The notes beneath the pieces are model-generated. The model was not told the origin of the DNA. It worked only from the letters and a program-made list of their open reading frames with translations, and did not search any database. 64,000 nucleotides of DNA from Lachnospiraceae bacterium. GTDB lineage: Bacteria > Bacillota > Clostridia > Lachnospirales > Lachnospiraceae. Position 1 is the stretch's first letter. Each line of letters starts with the position of its first letter. Where the stretch lies: the NCBI GenBank assembly GCA_910575445.1, contig CAJTFW010000004.1:248001-312000 (forward strand). Reading direction: 5' to 3'. Of this stretch, positions 19,160 through 27,358 are shown piece after piece. The position numbers were made by a program, and so were the translations under genes.

Positions 19160-19532
19160 CTTTAATCACCGTCCCTATTCCACAGATAACCCGATGTACC
19201 TCTTTGGCTTCTTTTGCAATCTCGCAACAGATACGCCCGGTCCGCTCCCGGTATTCCCGGTCAAATCTATCCACAGGGACAACTCCATAGCCAAGCTCAT
19301 TGGTTACAAGTATAATCTCTGGATTTTGTTCTTTTAAGCGTGCAAGCGACCATTCTTCTTTCTTTTCCATCATCCTCTTGATATATTCGTGAAAATGATA
19401 TAGCAGTTTTGCCGAATAGAGTGCTTCCATCTCACAGATTGCCCCATCCACCCCTTTCTCCTCCAAGATGCCAAATCTCTTATATGCATAGGCTTTCTTC
19501 CCCTGAAAGCATCCGCCTGTCACCAAAATCAT
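19152..19532 (-). CDS. Short CobU-like paralogue (divergent, missing kinase residues)
   Basis: A 126-residue protein homologous to the ends of CobU: an N-terminal P-loop-like GGCFQGKK (residues 6-13) and a C-terminal VTNELGYGVVPVDRF (78-90), the latter a strong CobU signature (NEVGxGIVP). The central region with the guanylylated His and RHR motif is absent, the protein is about 50 residues shorter than CobU, and the Walker A Ser/Thr is Lys. ATG at 19532 overlaps the cobS stop as ATGA, with GGAGG nine bases upstream; a longer open frame to 19709 runs inside cobS and is not believed. A full-length cobU lies two genes upstream, so this may be regulatory, a partner subunit or a decaying duplicate. 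Confidence 0.75.
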   Translation of the reverse strand: MILVTGGCFQGKKAYAYKRFGILEEKGVDGAICEMEALYSAKLLYHFHEYIKRMMEKKEEWSLARLKEQNPEIILVTNELGYGVVPVDRFDREYRERTGRICCEIAKEAKEVHRVICGIGTVIKGG

Positions 19533-20296
19533 AACCATTTTCCTCCCAACATCAGCGCATATACAAACATCAGTTCGCATACCTGCACAAAAAATCCGGC
19601 GATATCTCCTGTCGTACCGCCAAATTCCTTTATCGCCACATAATAATAATACCCATACGCCACCACTGCGGTTAGAAAAAGCAACACCGAAAGCCCCGTA
19701 TTTAGCCAAAATGCCACGACAGCGCTAAGTACAAGCCACAGCAAAAGTGCTATAAGCACCACTCTTTTCTGCGCTGCATCTGCAAACATCCCAAGCGAAC
19801 CCTTTTGATTGGCGCATGGAAAAAATACAAGTGCCAGACCACTACAGCATCTAGACACCACATACCCAACACATAGAACTGGAAGTGCATGGAGGGACAG
19901 TTCACTAAAAGCTCCAAGCATCAGCAGAAAATAGATGCATCCCATAATAATCGCAAAAGCCCCTGCATGAGAATCTTTTAGTATTGCAAGCTTTCGCTCC
20001 TTTGGCTGGCAGGAGCTAAGTGCATCTATGGTATCTAAAAAACCATCGAGATGGATGCCGCCTGTCACTGCTACGGGAAGAACCACAAAACCCACGGCAC
20101 GCATCAGGCTCCCAAAATCCGCCCATACACAAAGGCTTCCATATCCATACGCCAAAAGCCCAATCACAACCCCAATACCCGGAAAAAAGCACATCATATA
20201 TTTCATATTCTCCTTGTCCCAGTCCGCCTGTGGCATGGGAACTTTGGAAAACATGGAAAATGCAATTAAAAAACTATTCCATACTCTTTTACTCAT
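19529..20296 (-). CDS. cobS: Adenosylcobinamide-GDP ribazoletransferase (cobalamin synthase)
   Basis: A 255-residue polytopic membrane enzyme that joins adenosylcobinamide-GDP and alpha-ribazole. Family marks: FLIAFSMFSKVPMP, FFPGIGVVIG, the metal-binding GGIHLDGFLDTIDAL and KDSHAGAFAIIMG, and the late GGTTGDIAGFFVQVCEL. It has four-base overlaps with both cobU upstream and the short cobU-like gene downstream, indicating tight coupling. Confidence 0.96.
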   Translation of the reverse strand: MSKRVWNSFLIAFSMFSKVPMPQADWDKENMKYMMCFFPGIGVVIGLLAYGYGSLCVWADFGSLMRAVGFVVLPVAVTGGIHLDGFLDTIDALSSCQPKERKLAILKDSHAGAFAIIMGCIYFLLMLGAFSELSLHALPVLCVGYVVSRCCSGLALVFFPCANQKGSLGMFADAAQKRVVLIALLLWLVLSAVVAFWLNTGLSVLLFLTAVVAYGYYYYVAIKEFGGTTGDIAGFFVQVCELMFVYALMLGGKWL

Positions 20297-20823
20297 CCTG
20301 CGTCTTTGTCTCCTTTATGTAGAATTGGTATCGAATAGACGACTTCCACCACCTGGTCTGCCCTCTCTGCTAACCGGCGGTTGATTTCTCCTAGATATTT
20401 CTGATACTCTTTTGTCTCCTTTTCATACAATATCCCATCAGAAAAAATCTCATTTGAGACAACAATCAGATGCTTGCACTGTGTTCTTAGCCTGTCAATC
20501 CCTAAAAGAATCTCCTCCACACATCGCTCTTTGGCGCCATCCTTTTGGTACAGTTCATTGGCTGTCAGATTGGACATACATTCTAACAGCACCGTTCCAT
20601 AACCGCTGGCATCTGCTTTTTTTAATCCCGTGTAACATTCTAAAGTATCAAATTCCTTCTCTCTACGCATTGCACGATGTCTTGCAATCCGTCTGTGACA
20701 TTCCTCGTCAAAAGGGTACATCGTCGCAAGATAGAGATAGGGTTTTGTCTGATGCTCTAAAACAAGCTGTTCTGCATATTCTGATTTACCGCTTCCACTG
20801 CCACCTGTCACTACAATGAACAT
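20293..20823 (-). CDS. cobU: Adenosylcobinamide kinase / adenosylcobinamide-phosphate guanylyltransferase
   Basis: A 176-residue CobU with P-loop GGSGSGKS (residues 7-14), YLATMYPFDEE, the RHR motif (48-50) that holds the guanylylated His, and VVSNEIFSDGI near the C-terminus. In most CobU the last motif is NEVGxGIVP; here it reads NEIFSDGIL, whereas the short paralogue downstream keeps the classical form. It phosphorylates adenosylcobinamide and adds GMP. It overlaps cbiA by 13 bases and cobS by four. Confidence 0.92.
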   Translation of the reverse strand: MFIVVTGGSGSGKSEYAEQLVLEHQTKPYLYLATMYPFDEECHRRIARHRAMRREKEFDTLECYTGLKKADASGYGTVLLECMSNLTANELYQKDGAKERCVEEILLGIDRLRTQCKHLIVVSNEIFSDGILYEKETKEYQKYLGEINRRLAERADQVVEVVYSIPILHKGDKDAG

Positions 20824-22232
20824 ATACGACCTCCATACGCCCTGCAGCTTTCTAAAAACGCACAGGGTACTTTAAGATTAGAATAGAAAAACAGATGTGG
20901 AAATCCTGCATACAGCGTCTTATCTCCATGCACACAGTTCCAGGAGCGTTTTCCCACTGGCTTTCTTGCACAAAAGCTTTCTCCGCAGCACTCACTGTCC
21001 CAGTAGTGAAATTCATGGCCGCGAACAAACGTTCCTTTTTCTCCCAATAACTGGTCTTTTACCGCCTCAAGTGTCATATAGCCAAAACGTCCAAGCTTTT
21101 CTGTCCGATAGGCTTTTGCATCAATCACGCCTGCCATCGGATAGAAGATGCCATCTGCATCTTCTAGCTCCCGATGAAGATATAGAAAGCCTCCGCACTC
21201 TGCAATACAGGGCATCCCTTTCTGGATTGCCTGATAGACAGCCTTTCGCATTGACAGATTGTCACTAAGCTTCTTAGCATAAAGCTCTGGATACCCGCCG
21301 CTTAGTATCAGCCCGCACACGCCTTCTGGTAAATCCTTATCTGACAGCGGTGAAAATGCAACAAGCTTTGCACCCATCTCTTCTAAAAGCTCTAGATTAT
21401 CTAAATAGGTAAAACAAAATGCATCGTCTTTGGCAACTGCAATTCGTACAGAACCTTTATCTGCCATGGATACTATTTTTTGTGCCCACAGACCTTTGGT
21501 AGCAGCTCTAGAGCCCCCATCTTCTTCCTTCACCAAAAAATCCGCATAACACTCTGCAATCTCTAAAAATCCGTCTATGGAAAGCGTTTCCTCTAACACC
21601 TTTGAAAGCTTTTGCAGCTTCTCTTTTAGTCTCTCAACTTCCCCTGGAAGCACAAGTCCTAGATGCCGGCTCTCCAAAGAGAGTTCTTCTATCTTTGGCA
21701 CATAGCCCAATACTTTTATTGATAATTCCTGCTCTATCAAAGGCTTTAACTGCTGATATATCATCGGTGACACCTGATTGAGTATTACCGCACAAATCTG
21801 ACTGTTTTTCTGATACTCCAAAAAGCCTTTGATGGTGGCAAGTATGGACAGACTGGCTCCTTTCGCGTTCACAATCAGCACCGCCGGAATCGAAAGCGTA
21901 CGCGCCACATCATACGTACTCCCTGTTACCTGTACGCCCCCTAGTCCGTCATAATATCCCATCACGCCTTCCACCACGGCAAGCTCACAGTCTGACATAT
22001 TTTTAACAAACAGATAGCGCGTGGTATCCGTATCTGTAAAAAAGGTGTCCAGATTTCTGGATTTGGTACCAATTACCCGCCCATGAAACATAGGGTCAAT
22101 ATAGTCCGGTCCACATTTAAAAGAAGCCACGCGAAGTCCACGGTTGACAAGCGCCTGCAGAATCCCGCAGGTAATCAAGGTCTTGCCGCTGCCACTTGCG
22201 GGGGCTGTAAGGAGAATTCTTGGTATTCTCAT
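20811..22232 (-). CDS. cbiA: Cobyrinate a,c-diamide synthase
   Basis: A 473-residue glutamine amidotransferase that amidates side chains a and c of cobyrinic acid. N-terminal P-loop ASGSGKTLIT, then FKCGPDYIDPMFH, RNLDTFF, VEGVMGYYDGL; the C-terminal GATase domain has LILSGGYPELYA and the nucleophile motif AECGGFLYL, with HEFHYWDSE near the end. Length and order match CbiA/CobB. It lies between the cbiJ-E-T fusion (4-base overlap) and cobU. Confidence 0.97.
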   Translation of the reverse strand: MRIPRILLTAPASGSGKTLITCGILQALVNRGLRVASFKCGPDYIDPMFHGRVIGTKSRNLDTFFTDTDTTRYLFVKNMSDCELAVVEGVMGYYDGLGGVQVTGSTYDVARTLSIPAVLIVNAKGASLSILATIKGFLEYQKNSQICAVILNQVSPMIYQQLKPLIEQELSIKVLGYVPKIEELSLESRHLGLVLPGEVERLKEKLQKLSKVLEETLSIDGFLEIAECYADFLVKEEDGGSRAATKGLWAQKIVSMADKGSVRIAVAKDDAFCFTYLDNLELLEEMGAKLVAFSPLSDKDLPEGVCGLILSGGYPELYAKKLSDNLSMRKAVYQAIQKGMPCIAECGGFLYLHRELEDADGIFYPMAGVIDAKAYRTEKLGRFGYMTLEAVKDQLLGEKGTFVRGHEFHYWDSECCGESFCARKPVGKRSWNCVHGDKTLYAGFPHLFFYSNLKVPCAFLESCRAYGGRICSL

Positions 22233-24313
22233 TGTTTTCCTCCCCGACAGGTAATGATATAGATCGGATTTTGTCCCATCATCAGATGATATTTCCCAAG
22301 CTTGTTCGCTTTTGCCACGCTGACAGAGATAATTTCTTCTTCGATAAGTGGAAGCGCTCTAAGACACTCTGTTACTTCGCTTATCGTCTCAAGTGTCACG
22401 GTATTGATAACGATGCGAATCATGGGATTTTTCTGAAGCAGGCAATTTAGAATCGCTTTTAGATTGCCCGCGCTTCCGCCGATAAAAGCATGGGTTGGCG
22501 CTGGAAGGTCCTCTAGCGCCTCTGGGGCATGTCCTTTGATAATCTCAATATTAGGAGTCTTAAATTCCCTTTTATTTTGCCCAATCTTCCAACAGGCTTC
22601 TTCCTGTCTCTCGATAGCATAGACCATACCATCCACCGCCTGAAGTGCCATCTCCACGGTGACAGAGCCTGTCCCCGCCCCTACGTCGTAGACAATGGAA
22701 TCTCTGGTCAGATGAAGCTTTGCCACGGAAAGACAGCGGATTTCACTCTTAGTCATCGGCGGCTTTCCGCGTAAGAATCTGCCATCATCAATACAGGACA
22801 TCACCCCCGGAAAATGTCCCGGATTTTCAATCAGCGCCACACACAGTCCATCATAAGTTCCTCTTTTTATCTCTGCGGGAGTGCCGGAAGTAATGCGCTC
22901 TTCAGAATAGCCTAGACGCTCTCCAATATGTATCTGTACATGGTAGAGTCCATAGTTCTGAAGCTCACTGCACAAATCCTCTACACTGTTTGCTGTACTT
23001 AAGATAACAAATGTCTTAGCATGTGTTGTGACTGCGCCTATGATATTGGTCATACGCCCATGCGCACTTTTCAAACAGACGTCCTCCCAGGCCAGATGCA
23101 GCTTTGCACAGAAATAGACCACGGAGGAAATACCACAGAGTGTATGTACCTCACAGCCTATCCTGGCAAGTGCATCATATAACCGCTTTGCCCCGCTGTA
23201 GAAGCCAATATCACCAGACAGAAGAATCACCGGATGGGAATATTCAGGATGTGCTGCAAGAAAATCTGCGATTCGCTCTGCATCATAGTCAACATAGGTA
23301 GGCTTTTTACACTTGCAGACTGCTTCAAGCATCCGTTTGGCACCGATTAGTACATCTGCATCTTCTACCGCCTTTGACACCTCTATAGTCATACCATCAA
23401 AAGTTCCCATGCCGATGCCTGCTAGTGTTACCACACGCTTTTTTTGCCTGTCCTTTTGCCCTGTTACCGATGCCAAGTCCTGCTTTTTGCTTTCACTTGC
23501 TATCTTTTCACTTACTTCTATCCTCTTTTTTACTCCTCTTTTAGCATCTCCATCTAACCCCAATCGCTCTATCAGAAGCTTTTTTACCTCCTGATAGGAA
23601 TACCCCTTTTGTTCCTCTGGTCTTCCAATCAGCACCACTTTTGCTTTGGCCTTTTGGGCAGCAGCTATTTTTTCTTCAAATCCACCAGCTTTTCCGGTCT
23701 CTTTGGTTACCAGATACTTACAGTCAAACTGCCGAAGCATTGCAATATTTAGTTCTTCTGAAAAGGGTCCCTGCATACAGATAAGATGTTTCCCACAAAA
23801 TCCCAACTTTTCACAGGACAATGCCACTTCTCCTGTCGAGAGCACGCGGGCAAACACACGTTCTTTATAATCTGACAGTCTGGTATATTTAAAAAGCTCC
23901 TTGCTTCCGGTCGCTGCCAAAATATTGCCTTTGGTTCCTTCTAAATAATCGATGGCTTCTTCTACTGAGCCGACCAAAACCGCGTCCTCTGTCTCCACTT
24001 TTGAAGCCTCCCGAATCAGCCGAATATATTCTGTCCCGACCGCCTTACATGCTTCTAGGATATTTTTAGACGCTTCCACCGCATAAGGATGCGTTGCATC
24101 GACTACGATGCTTCCTGGCTCTGCCCTTAGAAAATCCTCCATCTCTTTCTGGCTCATCCGTCCTTTATGTACTTGAAGATATGGCATCCGCTGAAGCAAT
24201 GTCTCTCCATATTCGGTCGCCACACAGGCGGTTACATAGACCTGATACCCGGCCAATTCTTCTGACAGGATTCTCCCTTCGGTCGTCCCGGCAAATACAA
24301 TCACTGATTCCAT
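22229..24313 (-). CDS. Trifunctional fusion: cobalt-precorrin-6A reductase + precorrin-6Y/7 methyltransferase + decarboxylating methyltransferase (CbiJ-CbiE-CbiT)
   Basis: A 694-residue three-domain protein. Residues about 1-255 are CbiJ/CobK (FAGTTEGRILSEEL, VDATHPYAVEASKNI, LAATGSKELF). A charged Lys/Ser/Asp linker (about 255-290) leads to CbiE (VTLAGIGMGTFDGMT, LLSGDIGFYSGAKRL, CGISSVVYFCAKL) and then, from about residue 500, CbiT (VYDVGAGTGSVTVEMAL SAM site, PTHAFIGGSAGNL, INTVTLE). CbiE-CbiT fusion (CobL-like) is common; a CbiJ front end makes three consecutive ring-modifying steps on one chain. ATG at 24313 with AGGAGA; overlaps cbiG by 13 bases. Confidence 0.94.
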   Translation of the reverse strand: MESVIVFAGTTEGRILSEELAGYQVYVTACVATEYGETLLQRMPYLQVHKGRMSQKEMEDFLRAEPGSIVVDATHPYAVEASKNILEACKAVGTEYIRLIREASKVETEDAVLVGSVEEAIDYLEGTKGNILAATGSKELFKYTRLSDYKERVFARVLSTGEVALSCEKLGFCGKHLICMQGPFSEELNIAMLRQFDCKYLVTKETGKAGGFEEKIAAAQKAKAKVVLIGRPEEQKGYSYQEVKKLLIERLGLDGDAKRGVKKRIEVSEKIASESKKQDLASVTGQKDRQKKRVVTLAGIGMGTFDGMTIEVSKAVEDADVLIGAKRMLEAVCKCKKPTYVDYDAERIADFLAAHPEYSHPVILLSGDIGFYSGAKRLYDALARIGCEVHTLCGISSVVYFCAKLHLAWEDVCLKSAHGRMTNIIGAVTTHAKTFVILSTANSVEDLCSELQNYGLYHVQIHIGERLGYSEERITSGTPAEIKRGTYDGLCVALIENPGHFPGVMSCIDDGRFLRGKPPMTKSEIRCLSVAKLHLTRDSIVYDVGAGTGSVTVEMALQAVDGMVYAIERQEEACWKIGQNKREFKTPNIEIIKGHAPEALEDLPAPTHAFIGGSAGNLKAILNCLLQKNPMIRIVINTVTLETISEVTECLRALPLIEEEIISVSVAKANKLGKYHLMMGQNPIYIITCRGGKQ

Positions 24314-25365
24314 CTTGTCTCCTCCATACAGACTGTATATGTCATCGCTGCTGCTGCCACAGTCACACCCCTACAGGCGGTCTTGGGTATTAACAGCCGA
24401 CGGACTCCAGCCCCTTTAAGCGCTGCCCGCTCACAGACATTTCCCACCCCCGTCACCTGGCGCACAAACTCTGATTCCTGGAAGTCCTCTTCTGCTTCTA
24501 CCTCCAAAAGTTCTGTCGCTGAATAAGTGACAAATGGAACGCCCAGACTGTCTGCCAGTGCAAGAATCCCTTTTTCTTCTTTTTTTAGATCAATCGATGC
24601 AATCTGGCGCACACTTTCCTGATAGATGCCATATTCTTCTAACACTTCTGTGACAACTTCTTTTATTACCGTCTCATGAATCCCTTTGCGGCATCCAATA
24701 CCAAGTGTTAGAACTCGTGGTACCAGATGAAGCGTACGGGAAAATGGGGCACCTTTTCGAATATCAATCGTAAACCCCAGTTCATATTTCCCAACCATAT
24801 CCAGCTCTTTTGGCACATTTCCTTCCACCGGATAAGCGCTTCGCATCCCCACACGCGCCCCTTCCACCAGCTGCGCTGCAATCTCCTTGGCATATAACAT
24901 CGAATCTAAATACATCCCTTTTTTGGCTGCAAAAGCATCCACTGCAAATCTTCCATGCAAGTCGGTTGCTGTTGTAATCACCGGTTCTGCCCCTAAAATC
25001 TTCGCTGCTAAAAGCGCAAGCTCATTTGCGCCTCCAATATGCCCGGACAGCAAAGAGATAACATAGCGCCCCTGCTCATCAATCACCAGTACTGCCGGGT
25101 CTTCCTTTTTGTTTTTTAGATAAGGCGCAATACTTCTGACTGCTATTGCGGCAGCACTGATAAAGATTATTGCATCCTGTCTTGCAAACTGCTCTCTAGT
25201 CCATGCTTTTAGTTCACCATGTAATACTTGTACCCCGTCTGGTGGTGTTATCTCTTTCTTTTTCACCCACATTTCACATAAGATTTTTTCTAAAGCCAGT
25301 CCGGCGGACAATCTCTGCGCCAATACTGCCCCATGACGTGTAAAACTGATAAGTCCTGCCTTCAT
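24301..25365 (-). CDS. cbiG: Cobalt-precorrin 5A hydrolase
   Basis: A 354-residue CbiG that opens the delta-lactone ring of cobalt-precorrin-5A in the anaerobic pathway. Hallmarks are IIFISAAAIAVRSIAPYL, VISLLSGHIGGANELA, PVITTATDLHGRFAVD in the N-terminal/central domain and the C-terminal LGIGCRKG and GVGNVCERAAL region. Presence of cbiG and cbiD marks the oxygen-independent (early cobalt insertion) route. It follows cbiD after 22 bases. Confidence 0.96.
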   Translation of the reverse strand: MKAGLISFTRHGAVLAQRLSAGLALEKILCEMWVKKKEITPPDGVQVLHGELKAWTREQFARQDAIIFISAAAIAVRSIAPYLKNKKEDPAVLVIDEQGRYVISLLSGHIGGANELALLAAKILGAEPVITTATDLHGRFAVDAFAAKKGMYLDSMLYAKEIAAQLVEGARVGMRSAYPVEGNVPKELDMVGKYELGFTIDIRKGAPFSRTLHLVPRVLTLGIGCRKGIHETVIKEVVTEVLEEYGIYQESVRQIASIDLKKEEKGILALADSLGVPFVTYSATELLEVEAEEDFQESEFVRQVTGVGNVCERAALKGAGVRRLLIPKTACRGVTVAAAAMTYTVCMEETRWNQ

Positions 25366-25387
25366 AATTATTTTTCTATCCCCTTAT

Positions 25388-26530
25388 TTACTGCCTGGCA
25401 ATTTGACTTGCCAACTGTTCTACATTCCTGGTCTGTGCTAATACTCCATAGACCTTGGAAAAGGTAATCACTCCAACCTCTAATTTCCCTTGTACCCTTT
25501 GATTTACATAAAATTCCATCCGTTTTATCACCTGTCCCATCACAGGCTTTATAAGCTGAAGCTCTTGTAAGCACTGAAGCGCATCATCGGTTGTCACACT
25601 CTCCATCATCCGGGAAAGCACATGAATTGGCGCCCCCAGAAGCGCTGCATGTACGGTTAAAAGCTCCATCCTCGCATCAGCACTATGCGAGTGCGTATTC
25701 ATAATCCCACCGGCAAGCTTGATAAATTTTCCAATATGGCCGACAAGCAATACCCCTTTCGCGCCGTACCAGGCGGCAGCATCTAATGCTTCCCCGACAA
25801 AATTGCTGCATTTTATCGCATCCTCCAGAGAAAGTCCATGTCCATACTGCGCCAGAAAATCAATTCCATAGTTGCCTGGTACAATCAGAAGATATTTTTT
25901 TTGGGTGGCAAGTTTTTGGCGTATCTCCACGCGAATGGTATCTATCAAAGCCTGCTCGCTCATTGGCTCCACAATACCACTTGTGCCAAGAACTGAGATG
26001 CCGCCGACAATGCCAAGTCTTGGATTAAAGGTCTTGGCTGCCAGCGCCTCGCCTTCTGGAATCGAGATACGCACCAGAAGTCCTCTGGTATTGCCATAGT
26101 GTTTACAGACTTTCTGGACATTTTCTATAATCATCTGTCTGGGAACCCGATTAATTGCCGCCTCGCCCACGGGTTGTTCAAGCCCTGGCTTTGTAACCCT
26201 GCCCACACCCTTACCACCTTCTACTTGTATCTCACCGCTTATCGCATCTTTTAGATAGGATACTTCTGCATAGACCAAAATCCCATTGGTTACATCCGGG
26301 TCGTCTCCACTATCCTTTTGAATTGCACAGCTTACCGCTTCTGCCCCCATTGATACTTCTAGTACCTGCAAATGAAGCGGTATCTGCTTGGGTGTCATCA
26401 AATCTATCGTAGTAAGCTCTGTCTGCGACAGCAACATAGAAGCTGCTGCTTTAGCTGCTGCCGCTGCACAGGAGCCGGTGGTGTAGCCATATCGAAGCTT
26501 CTGATGATTTTTATAGATAAACTGTTCCAT
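25388..26530 (-). CDS. cbiD: Cobalt-precorrin-5B (C1)-methyltransferase
   Basis: A 380-residue CbiD that methylates C1 of cobalt-precorrin-5B. N-terminal RYGYTTGSCAAAAAKAA is diagnostic; further motifs are INRVPRQMI, GISVLGTSGIVEPMSEQAL, VGHIGKFIKLAGGIMNTHS. The ATG at 26530 has AGGA five bases upstream; the GTG just before it is also in frame. It starts six bases after the thyX stop, so the two are transcribed together. Confidence 0.96.
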   Translation of the reverse strand: MEQFIYKNHQKLRYGYTTGSCAAAAAKAAASMLLSQTELTTIDLMTPKQIPLHLQVLEVSMGAEAVSCAIQKDSGDDPDVTNGILVYAEVSYLKDAISGEIQVEGGKGVGRVTKPGLEQPVGEAAINRVPRQMIIENVQKVCKHYGNTRGLLVRISIPEGEALAAKTFNPRLGIVGGISVLGTSGIVEPMSEQALIDTIRVEIRQKLATQKKYLLIVPGNYGIDFLAQYGHGLSLEDAIKCSNFVGEALDAAAWYGAKGVLLVGHIGKFIKLAGGIMNTHSHSADARMELLTVHAALLGAPIHVLSRMMESVTTDDALQCLQELQLIKPVMGQVIKRMEFYVNQRVQGKLEVGVITFSKVYGVLAQTRNVEQLASQIARQ

Positions 26531-26536
26531 CACATC

Positions 26537-27181
26537 CTAGCCTTCGATGTCCTGGAAAAATACCGGAAGCTTCTCTTTAAATACTTCCAGTATCATCTGT
26601 GAGATTTCCCGAATCTGCGGATGTGCTGCACTGCTTAGACGAAGCTTTAAGAAATGCCGCCACTCCCGCAGGTTCATGGTCATTACAAGCTCTGTCTTTA
26701 GAGAATTTGGCAGAATCGAGCGGGCTTCTTGTGGTGTTGCACCAGCTTCTAGCATCTGAAAATAATATTTCTCTGCACTTTCCATTGCCTCACGCCAGAT
26801 GTTATATTTTTCACAATCTGCGGGATTATCCAGCTGATAAGAAAAGCCACCTGCAAGATCTATCACAGAAATCTGATTCTGAAACTGGTCCTTAGAGTAG
26901 TTGCAATAGCGTGTGCTCTCCTGGCTGTAGCTTGCCACCCGGTGCCGTACAATCTCATGCGTTACCCCGCGGTCACAGATAACCTTAACGGTGATGCTCT
27001 CATGCTCAATCACCGACTCATGCCCTCTCTTTACAATACCCGCAATAAAACGCTCCGCAGAATCCTCACGGATTTTGTCTTCACTCTTGTAGCAGACTCT
27101 GCCAATTCTCTCAATCTTTTTTAAAATATCCTGATAGTCCGCCATATCAATAATCTCAATCGTTGGTTTTATAATAATCAT
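26537..27181 (-). CDS. thyX: Flavin-dependent thymidylate synthase
   Basis: A 214-residue ThyX that makes dTMP from dUMP using FAD, NADPH and methylenetetrahydrofolate. The signature is IVRHRVASYSQESTRY with RHR at residues 79-81; GHESVIEHESITVKV and the C-terminal LRLSSAAHPQIREIS fit the family. It has a clear AAGGAG ribosome site. Its leader (27182-27358) contains two copies of a hairpin element also found before an unrelated gene at 52 kb. It interrupts the cobalamin series between cobT and cbiD, with no known biochemical link to B12. Confidence 0.97.
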   Translation of the reverse strand: MIIIKPTIEIIDMADYQDILKKIERIGRVCYKSEDKIREDSAERFIAGIVKRGHESVIEHESITVKVICDRGVTHEIVRHRVASYSQESTRYCNYSKDQFQNQISVIDLAGGFSYQLDNPADCEKYNIWREAMESAEKYYFQMLEAGATPQEARSILPNSLKTELVMTMNLREWRHFLKLRLSSAAHPQIREISQMILEVFKEKLPVFFQDIEG

Positions 27182-27191
27182 CGCAAGCTCC

Positions 27192-27358
27192 TTATTTTAG
27201 TCCCGCTCCATCTCAATCCGCACCCGGTTTCAAGAAGCATTTCCCGACGCCTTGCGTCTGGAAATCCTTCTGGGTGCTCCTTGAGATTCCGCTGTTTTTT
27301 TATTTTAGTCCCGCTCCATCTCAATCCTTCTGGGTGCTCCTTGAGATTTTGCTGTTTT
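27192..27358 (-). repeat. Tandem pair of hairpin repeat elements in the thyX leader
   Basis: Two adjacent units share the ends ACAGC...AATCTCAAGGAGCACCC and ATTGAGATGGAGCGGGACT (minus strand). Unit one (27192-27298) is full length: outer stem ATCTCAA/TTGAGAT, then CACCC/GGGTG, AGAAG...ATTTCC/GGAAAT...CTTCT, and a tip GACGC/GCGTC. Unit two (27299-27358) keeps the ends but lacks about 50 internal bases, an exact internal deletion. The minus-strand 3' end sits a few bases before the thyX Shine-Dalgarno. The same architecture with different stem sequence occurs at 51974-52175. Confidence 0.85.

Noticed and set aside
19533-19709. Longer start for the short CobU-like gene
   Set aside because: The extension lies wholly inside cobS in another frame and lacks a ribosome site; ATGA coupling at 19532 is better.
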